Source: Deltaproteobacteria bacterium (GTDB lineage Bacteria; Myxococcota_A; UBA796; SXON01). From it: DNA of 64,000 nt. The position numbers were made by a program, and so were the translations under genes. Shown piece after piece: positions 58,800 to 64,000 of the stretch (positions are counted from its first letter, which is position 1; the number at the start of each line of letters is the position of its first letter). Location: assembly GCA_947445035.1 (NCBI GenBank), contig CANFCK010000003.1, positions 186,001 through 250,000 on the forward strand, in the 5' to 3' direction. The notes below the pieces were generated by a model that was not told the DNA's origin, made no database searches, and saw only the letters and a program-made list of their open reading frames with translations.

Positions 58800-60224
58800 A
58801 TGTTGTCGCGTTGGTCGGTATTGTTCCCGCTGCCCATGCTCCTTTTCGCGGTCGAGGGCTGTTCGGCCGCCGTCGCTCCGGCCGAGGCCGCCCCCAAACC
58901 CAACGTGATCGTGGTGCTCGTCGATACGCTCCGCGCCGACCACATCGGCACGTACGGCTACAAGAAGCGCGCCACCACGCCCAACCTCGACGCCTTTGCC
59001 GCCGGCGGCATGGTCTGGGACAACGCGGTCTCGCAAAACGCCTGGACGGTGCCGAGCGTCGCGAGTCTGTTTACCGGCGTCGACACCCAGGCCCACCAGA
59101 CGCTCAACTTCCGCAAAGGCGAAAGGCTGGCGACGGACACCATTGCCGACTGTCACGACACGATGGCCGAGTCCTTCAAGTCCAGCGGCTACACGACGGC
59201 GGCGTTCATCAAGAGCACCGTGATCAGCACGAGCCACGGCTTCTCCCAGGGCTTCGACAAGTTCGAGGTCGTCGGGGGGAAAGACCAGGCCTGGGGCTAC
59301 TCGGCGCGGGATCTCAACGACGCCGCGCTGCCGTGGCTGACGGGACAACTCAAAGCCGGGACGCCCTTTTTCGCGTACCTGCACTTCATGGACCCCCACT
59401 CGCCCTACAAGGCGCCGGAGCCGTGGTACAGCAAATACAAGGGGACCTACGCCGGGAAGCTCGATGGCGCCCACGTCGGCCTGGAGGATGCGTTCAAGGC
59501 CAAGACGGTGAGCGCCGCCGACTGGGAGTACATGCTGGCGCTGTACGACGCCGAGATCGAGTACTGGGACACCGAGTTCGGAAGGTTCTGGAAGGAGCTC
59601 CAGGCGGCCGGCGCGGCCAAGAACACCATCGTGGTGCTGGTCGCCGACCACGGTGAGGCCTTCGGCGAGCACCAGAACGTCTTCCATGGGAATTTGTACC
59701 AGGAAAACATCCACATTCCGGTGATCTTCCGAGGCCCCGGCGTCAAGCAGGGCCGCATGAAGGGGTACAGCCAGCTCATCGATGTCGTGCCCACTCTCGC
59801 TGAGCTGAGCGCATCACCAAAGGGGAGGACCTGGCAGGGGAAGAGCATGGTGGCGGCCATGGGGGGCGGCGCGGGGCATACCAATCCGGTGTACAGCGAA
59901 TACGCCGGGCACCGCATGGCGATCGAGCCATCGACGGGCCTGAAGCTCATCCTTGGCGATGGTGATGCCAAGCTGTACGACTTGCCCAACGACCCGTCGG
60001 AGCGGGTGAACCTTCACGGGGCGCGCGCCGCCGACGCCTTACGCATCAAAACACAACTTCAAAGCAGATTCTCCGCCGGACAGGCGCTCTCCAAACAGTG
60101 CGGCGCGGGCAAGAGCGAGGCGATGTCCGCTGAACAGTGCGAGATGCTCAAGGCGCTGGGGTATGTCGAGGTAGACAAGGACTGCGGCGAGATCAAGAAC
60201 GACGACGACGGACACCAGGACTGA
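58800..60224 (+). CDS. Sulfatase-like lipoprotein
   Basis: 474 aa. Lipoprotein signal MLSRWSVLFPLPMLLFAVEGC (Cys21). Metal site NVIVVLVDTLRADHIGTYGY (~35-54), nucleophile loop NAWTVPSVASLFTG, HFMDPHSPY and VADHGEAFGEHQNVFHG. In the C/S-x-P-S-R signature the first position here is Thr (TVPSV), so formylglycine conversion is not expected; Thr nucleophiles occur in related phosphoethanolamine transferases of the same fold. A C-terminal Cys-containing tail follows. It starts 19 nt after the sigma-54 regulator and its stop overlaps the next start (TGATG). Confidence 0.87.
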   Translation: MLSRWSVLFPLPMLLFAVEGCSAAVAPAEAAPKPNVIVVLVDTLRADHIGTYGYKKRATTPNLDAFAAGGMVWDNAVSQNAWTVPSVASLFTGVDTQAHQTLNFRKGERLATDTIADCHDTMAESFKSSGYTTAAFIKSTVISTSHGFSQGFDKFEVVGGKDQAWGYSARDLNDAALPWLTGQLKAGTPFFAYLHFMDPHSPYKAPEPWYSKYKGTYAGKLDGAHVGLEDAFKAKTVSAADWEYMLALYDAEIEYWDTEFGRFWKELQAAGAAKNTIVVLVADHGEAFGEHQNVFHGNLYQENIHIPVIFRGPGVKQGRMKGYSQLIDVVPTLAELSASPKGRTWQGKSMVAAMGGGAGHTNPVYSEYAGHRMAIEPSTGLKLILGDGDAKLYDLPNDPSERVNLHGARAADALRIKTQLQSRFSAGQALSKQCGAGKSEAMSAEQCEMLKALGYVEVDKDCGEIKNDDDGHQD

Positions 60225-61306
60225 TGCTAGTACTGAGCCTCCATCTAGTCGCTGCAGACTCGCTCGCAGCGGAGTTCGCCGGCACGCTGAAGGACCTCAC
60301 ATTGGAGGCGCCGGGCGGCCTCGGCGGCGCGCCCGAGGGGATGGCGTTCATCGCTCCACCCGGCAGCACCGCGTCCGCCACCTTCGGCGACCTCGGCGAT
60401 GGGGATGCCGGCATCCGGATGAGCGTGAAGCAAGCCGGCGACGCGCTGGTGTGCAGCCTTCCGGTTCCCCTCGGCCCTCAGGCCTTCGCCAAAGCGCGAG
60501 TGCGGGTGCCAGAGATCATCGCGGGGAACGGCTCGTGGATGGGGATGAATTTCGAGCTGCGGGCCCGAGACAGCGCCGGCCAGCTGGTTTCGCCAGGCGG
60601 CGGGCCCTACGTGCTCATCGCCAACGTGCGCGACGTGGGCGGCTGGAAGGATCTCGAAGGGCGAATCCAGGTTCCCGCGGGGGCCACCCAGGGCGAGTTC
60701 TGCTTCCGCTTCGTGTTGTCGACCGGCACTGTCGAGATCGACAAGCTCGCCATCATCTCCCGGAATGGCGAGGCGGGTGGCGCCGCACCACCTCCGTTGC
60801 CTCGAGGCACGCCGCCCGCGTCGGTGCCGATGTTGCCGCCGGCGGCGGCCACCACCAAGACGGGTAAGTCGCCACCGCCGCCCGCCCCGGTCGCCGCCCC
60901 CGCGATCGTGGTGGCGTCGGTCCCAGCGCCGGCCGCCCCCACGTCTGGTGACTCGGCCAATCGAGGCTTCACCTTGCGTCTGGACCAACGCTCCAGCTCG
61001 TCGGCGTGCACCCGGTGGATTGACTCGGGTAGCCCGATCACCGTCTGGGGCTCGGCGGACCTCGCGGCGATCAATGGGGACGCCATCGACTGGAGCGGCG
61101 TCGCCGTCGAATCCTACGCTCGCGATGCAAACGATCGTCCGCTCACGACGGGTGGAGTACCGTATGCCCCGCTTTTCGTGAGCACCCAAGCGGGGGACAG
61201 CCAACGCTTCTCGGTCGCGTGGACGCCACCCGTGGGCGCGGAGCGGATTCGGTTGTGCGCCCGCTTTTCCGATGCGGCGGGGGCAATCGCGTTTGATTGG
61301 AAGTAG
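60224..61306 (+). CDS. Secreted protein of unknown function with Pro/Ala linker
   Basis: 360 aa. Signal peptide (MLVLSLHLVAADSLAA). Residues ~20-185 look like a carbohydrate-binding-type beta sandwich (LRMSVKQAGDALVCSL, FELRARDSAGQLVS, GEFCFRFVLSTGTVEIDKLAI); a Pro/Ala-rich linker (~190-240) leads to a second beta domain with two Cys. ATG 60224 overlaps the stop of the sulfatase-like gene by one base, so the pair is coupled. No family recognised. Confidence 0.72.
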   Translation: MLVLSLHLVAADSLAAEFAGTLKDLTLEAPGGLGGAPEGMAFIAPPGSTASATFGDLGDGDAGIRMSVKQAGDALVCSLPVPLGPQAFAKARVRVPEIIAGNGSWMGMNFELRARDSAGQLVSPGGGPYVLIANVRDVGGWKDLEGRIQVPAGATQGEFCFRFVLSTGTVEIDKLAIISRNGEAGGAAPPPLPRGTPPASVPMLPPAAATTKTGKSPPPPAPVAAPAIVVASVPAPAAPTSGDSANRGFTLRLDQRSSSSACTRWIDSGSPITVWGSADLAAINGDAIDWSGVAVESYARDANDRPLTTGGVPYAPLFVSTQAGDSQRFSVAWTPPVGAERIRLCARFSDAAGAIAFDWK

Positions 61307-61321
61307 GGCCCGTTGCCGCGC

Positions 61322-62667
61322 TCACCACTTCGACGGGTCCCCGTAGGGGATGTCGAACCCGGGAATGACCATCATCCGCCCGGCGTCCTCGTACTCCGGC
61401 GAATCCCAGTTGTTGTCCGAGACGACCAGCTCGGGGAAGCCGTCGCCGTCGAGGTCGGCAGCGCCGCCCCAGTTGGTGAGGCTGCCCACCTTGTAGAAGG
61501 GACCGAACTCGCTGAGGTCGTGGGTGCCGACGTCCCCCAACAACCGGGAGCCCAGCCACCCGAACGCGTCCAGCGTAGGGCCGTCGCCACCATCCAGGGG
61601 GAACGCGGTCCAGACGACCATGTCGAGGAGGCTGTCGTCGTCGACATCGTAGTCGCTGACCTTGAACCATTCTCCCGGGGTTACGAGCCGCGGATGCTCG
61701 CACACTGCGCTGAAGACAGTGTCGGCGAGCGCGCTCGTTCCGTGGAACCGTGCCGCGTCGCCGACATAGAGGCATTGCGCCTCCACGCGCGCCTCTACCT
61801 CGTACCAGATGAGGTCGTCCAGGCCGTCGCCGGTGACGTCCCCGAGGGTGCTGGCGCGCTGCGCGGGTTGGGGGACCACGGGGATCATCTGGTTCACCGA
61901 AGCGTAGTCGACGATCAGCATGTCGGTAGTCGCCCGCTGGCCGTCGCGCACCACCGCCGTCGTGAGCCCACCGCCCGGCGCGTCGATGTCCTCCCACGCA
62001 ACCTGAAAGTCCCGGGCCGGCGCCAGGATGGCTGACGCGTTCTGGAGCGAGAGCCAGTCCACCGACATCTGCCGACCCGCGGCACAGGACAATCTGATCT
62101 GCGTGACGACGCGCGATGGCTGCGTCACCGCCAAGGCGCTGCTCACCTGCGTCCCGCCGGCGCTGATGTTCCAAAGGGCCGTGACGGCGGAACCACCGCC
62201 GGTGGGAGCGGTGGTGACCGAGAGCTGGCAGTAGCTGCCTGCCGGACCGCTGAAGGAGCCGACGTCGATCGCGGCGAGCAGCCTCCCCACCGGCACGGTC
62301 GAGCTGAGGTTTCGGGTGACCGCCCCCGAGGAGGTGGTGCCGTTGCCCAGGATCACGCCGTCCCCGGAGGCCATCGTGTAGCCGGTGTGATTCCAGGAAA
62401 AGGTGCCGAAGGCGTTGAACATCAGGCGGCGCCCCAGCGCATCGTGCCCGTCGCAGTCCTGGTCGACGTCGTCACCCACGGCCTCCTGCGTGTTGGGGTT
62501 CACCCGGCGTCGCCGTCGTCACAATCCACCGGAATGCCCGGAGCGAAACTGGTGTGGTCCAGCCGTCGTTGTCGCAGTCGAACGGGCAGGCGGCAAATGC
62601 GGGTCTGGGTGCCAAAACGCCCAGCGCCAGCGCCAAACTAGAGAGAGAGAGAGAGAGACGCTCGCAT
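61322..62667 (-). pseudogene. FG-GAP-repeat secreted protein gene with several frame breaks
   Basis: Reading from ATG 62667 gives MRA then Ser-Leu repeats and a stop (TAG 62638-62640). In a shifted frame a signal peptide (LALALGVLAPRPAFA) and ACPFDCDNDGW appear; a base missing near 62556-62561 then gives DHTSFAPGIPVDCDDGDAG, and a base missing near 62503-62505 (GGG before TGA) leads into VNPNTQEAVGDDVDQDCDG and the long open frame ending at 61322. That frame has a ~150-residue beta domain and FG-GAP repeats (GDVTGDGLDDLIW, DLDGDGFPELVVSD). The motif DCDDGDAGVNP..DQDCDG is a MopE/calcium-type repeat. All breaks lie at short repeats. Confidence 0.75.
62641..62658 (-). repeat. (TC)9 dinucleotide repeat in the signal-peptide codons
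   Basis: Eighteen bases of perfect dinucleotide repeat, GA on the plus strand, six bases after the ATG-CGA-GCG start of the FG-GAP gene. With nine units the frame meets a TAG; ten or seven units would join the ATG to the signal-peptide frame. The geometry is that of slippage-controlled (phase-variable) genes. Confidence 0.8.
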
Positions 62668-62850
62668 GGTGGGTCCTCGGTGGGGGCGGCTGGATCGTAG
62701 CACACTCGCGTCGCGAAACATGGTTACTTTTTCCGCCGGTCGCCGGCCTGGCCGTCAGGGCCGAAGGGCGTGCCCCGCGACGCACGGTAGGTTCGGTCCG
62801 GCGGCGCCGCCCTGGCCAGTAAAGCAGGTTCCGTTGCCACTCACCGCGCC

Positions 62851-64000
62851 CTACGCCAGCTCCGCCCAGGCCGCTTTGAGCAGGTTCAGCGCACCCGCGT
62901 CCTGATGCGTCGCCACCACGGGACCGGCTGCGGATAATAGACGTGTGTCCCGACGCGCGAAGGCCGCCAGGCTAGCGGCCCAGACCAGGCCGTACGGTCC
63001 AGCCGACCCCTCCCCGACCCATCGGGCGACGCGGATGGCAGCGGACGCCAGATCTCCCGTGGAGACGCGCGCGGCCGCTTCGAGCAGGGCGGCATCGCCC
63101 GTTTGGTCCGACACCGACACACCCGCCGAGGCTGCCCCCTGCATCCGGACGCGCCGCGCGAAGCCGTGCAACGGGGCGTCACCCGCTGCCACCCGACCCA
63201 GGCGCGCGGTCTCAGCGGGAGGCGCCACGGGTTCCCCCGGGTCCAAAAGCGGCCCCGCGAGCGCGACGAGCGCGGCCCCGCGGACGAACTCTCCGCTCGC
63301 CAAAAAACCGATGGCCTCGGCGGACGCCGCCGTGATTGCCGAAGCGTCCCCCGCCGTCGCGGCGGACTCGATGGCGCGACCCGCAGCCATCACCTTGCGC
63401 GCCAGCTGCCGCAGCGCGACGTCCGTGTCGTGCATGACCGCCTCCGCGACCCCTTCGGGAAGCCAGGGCCACGCCGCCAGACCGGAGGCGGCGACCTCGA
63501 CCTGAACGCCCCCCAGCGCCACCAACGCGGCGTCAAGCTGCACGTACAGCGCCGCGAGGGGGGGCAAGTCCGGCGTGGGGCCCCCGGTCTGAAACGCCAG
63601 AAAGTCGTCCAACGCCCGCAGCACGGGATCGTCCTCGCCACGCTCTGGCGCGGGCGGACGCCACGGATCCATCACCGGGAACGGCGCCAGGTGGGCGATG
63701 GCGTACAGCGCTGCGAGCGCGGCGGGATGGGCCTTGTCGGCAGGCTCGCCCTCCGCCGGCGGCACCGACGCTCCGAGAGTCCGCGTCAGCAGGGCACTGG
63801 CACTGAGGGCTGCCGTGCCAAGCTCGGCCGCGGCCCCCTCGACCCGAGGCCGAGCCCGACTGTCGACCGCGGCGTCGCACACCCCGTGCCACGACGGCGA
63901 GAGGTGGGCGAGCACCGCCTCCACCAGCGCCAGCTCCTGGGCGACCGCGAGCACCAGGGGCGAGTCGTCGGGTTGCCCGATCGCGGCCGCCCCGGCCGCC
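62851..64000 (-). CDS. Ala-rich helical protein of unknown function, 5' end outside window
   Basis: The frame is open from the right edge (no start can be fixed; a GTG at 63954 is one in-frame candidate) down to a stop at 62851. The visible ~380 residues are Ala/Leu/Val-rich with repeated helix-pair patterns (LVEAVLAHLSP.., AALYAIAHLAPFPVMDPWRPPAPE.., ALRQLARKVMAAGRAIESAATAGD). No motif recognised; repeated-helix scaffold proteins look like this. The 184 nt between it and the FG-GAP gene hold nothing I recognise. Confidence 0.65.
   Translation of the reverse strand, partial: AAGAAAIGQPDDSPLVLAVAQELALVEAVLAHLSPSWHGVCDAAVDSRARPRVEGAAAELGTAALSASALLTRTLGASVPPAEGEPADKAHPAALAALYAIAHLAPFPVMDPWRPPAPERGEDDPVLRALDDFLAFQTGGPTPDLPPLAALYVQLDAALVALGGVQVEVAASGLAAWPWLPEGVAEAVMHDTDVALRQLARKVMAAGRAIESAATAGDASAITAASAEAIGFLASGEFVRGAALVALAGPLLDPGEPVAPPAETARLGRVAAGDAPLHGFARRVRMQGAASAGVSVSDQTGDAALLEAAARVSTGDLASAAIRVARWVGEGSAGPYGLVWAASLAAFARRDTRLLSAAGPVVATHQDAGALNLLKAAWAELA

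Noticed and set aside
1..64000. Genome-wide reassignment of TAG as sense, suggested by two in-frame TAGs followed by coding-like sequence
   Set aside because: Many intact genes in the window end normally at TAG (for example at 2769, 4590, 31871, 43672, 58780), so TAG is an ordinary stop.
1..64000. tRNA, rRNA, CRISPR arrays, insertion sequences, prophage genes
   Set aside because: No T-loop-like GGTTCGA-type sequence in tRNA context, no rRNA similarity, no spaced direct repeats and no transposase or phage protein were recognised.

Overview
The window is about 70% GC and gene-dense, and looks like a chromosome segment of a Myxococcota-type (former Deltaproteobacteria) bacterium. Supporting signs are a Hanks-type Ser/Thr kinase with PEGA domains, thirteen predicted lipoproteins (several with Asp/Thr-rich spacers or thrombospondin type 3 repeats), one clear and two possible MYXO-CTERM-like sorting tails, a bacterial tryptophan 2,3-dioxygenase, and the futalosine-route enzyme MqnC. 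No tRNA, rRNA, CRISPR array, insertion sequence or prophage was found.

Layout. 1-11 kb: a partial lipoprotein, a SPASM radical SAM protein, a small Cys-rich lipoprotein, the PEGA kinase, an arylsulfotransferase-like lipoprotein coupled to glyoxalase II, a UbiD-family decarboxylase, a beta-propeller lipoprotein, a class IV aminotransferase and a membrane protein. 11-18 kb: remnants of a membrane-protein pair, a TSP3/lectin lipoprotein, an ATP-grasp ligase followed by a decayed PIN-domain toxin, a GH18 chitinase-like lipoprotein and an S9 peptidase. 18-24 kb: a SIS/CBS sugar-phosphate isomerase coupled to kdsA (KDO synthesis), then an opposing five-gene membrane operon (154-aa protein, HTTM protein, 63-aa single-span protein, SGNH protein, MBOAT acyltransferase) that looks like an envelope acyl-transfer system. 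24-36 kb: EF-hand protein plus sulfatase-like lipoprotein, kynA, FadL-like porin with an ABC-2 permease, a Gly/Ser-rich protein, TolC-like protein, cystathionine beta-synthase, GT-C-like protein and PlsC-like acyltransferase. 36-47 kb: mqnC, a diguanylate cyclase with a 47-codon leader ORF, a 0.6-kb gap, a 2-hydroxyacid dehydrogenase, radA, an SPFH protein, a CDF cation pump and a large lipoprotein cut by an in-frame TAG. 47-64 kb: mutS2, a frameshifted methyltransferase, a TonB-dependent receptor carrying its own TonB-like domain, FG-GAP lipoproteins, an exonuclease/OmpA-like/lipoprotein operon, a MYXO-CTERM protein, an NtrC-type activator lacking its phospho-acceptor aspartate, a second sulfatase-like lipoprotein, and a broken FG-GAP gene whose signal peptide is encoded through a (TC)9 tract.

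How the genes work together. Most of the content is cell-envelope biology: lipoproteins, outer-membrane proteins, KDO and lipid precursor synthesis, and polymer acylation or export. Two genes (UbiD-like and mqnC) fit menaquinone synthesis by the futalosine route. Several loci look damaged: one internal stop, one single-base frameshift, one gene with three frame breaks at repeats, and truncated remnants. This is either real decay or residual assembly error, and the raw sequence alone cannot separate the two.
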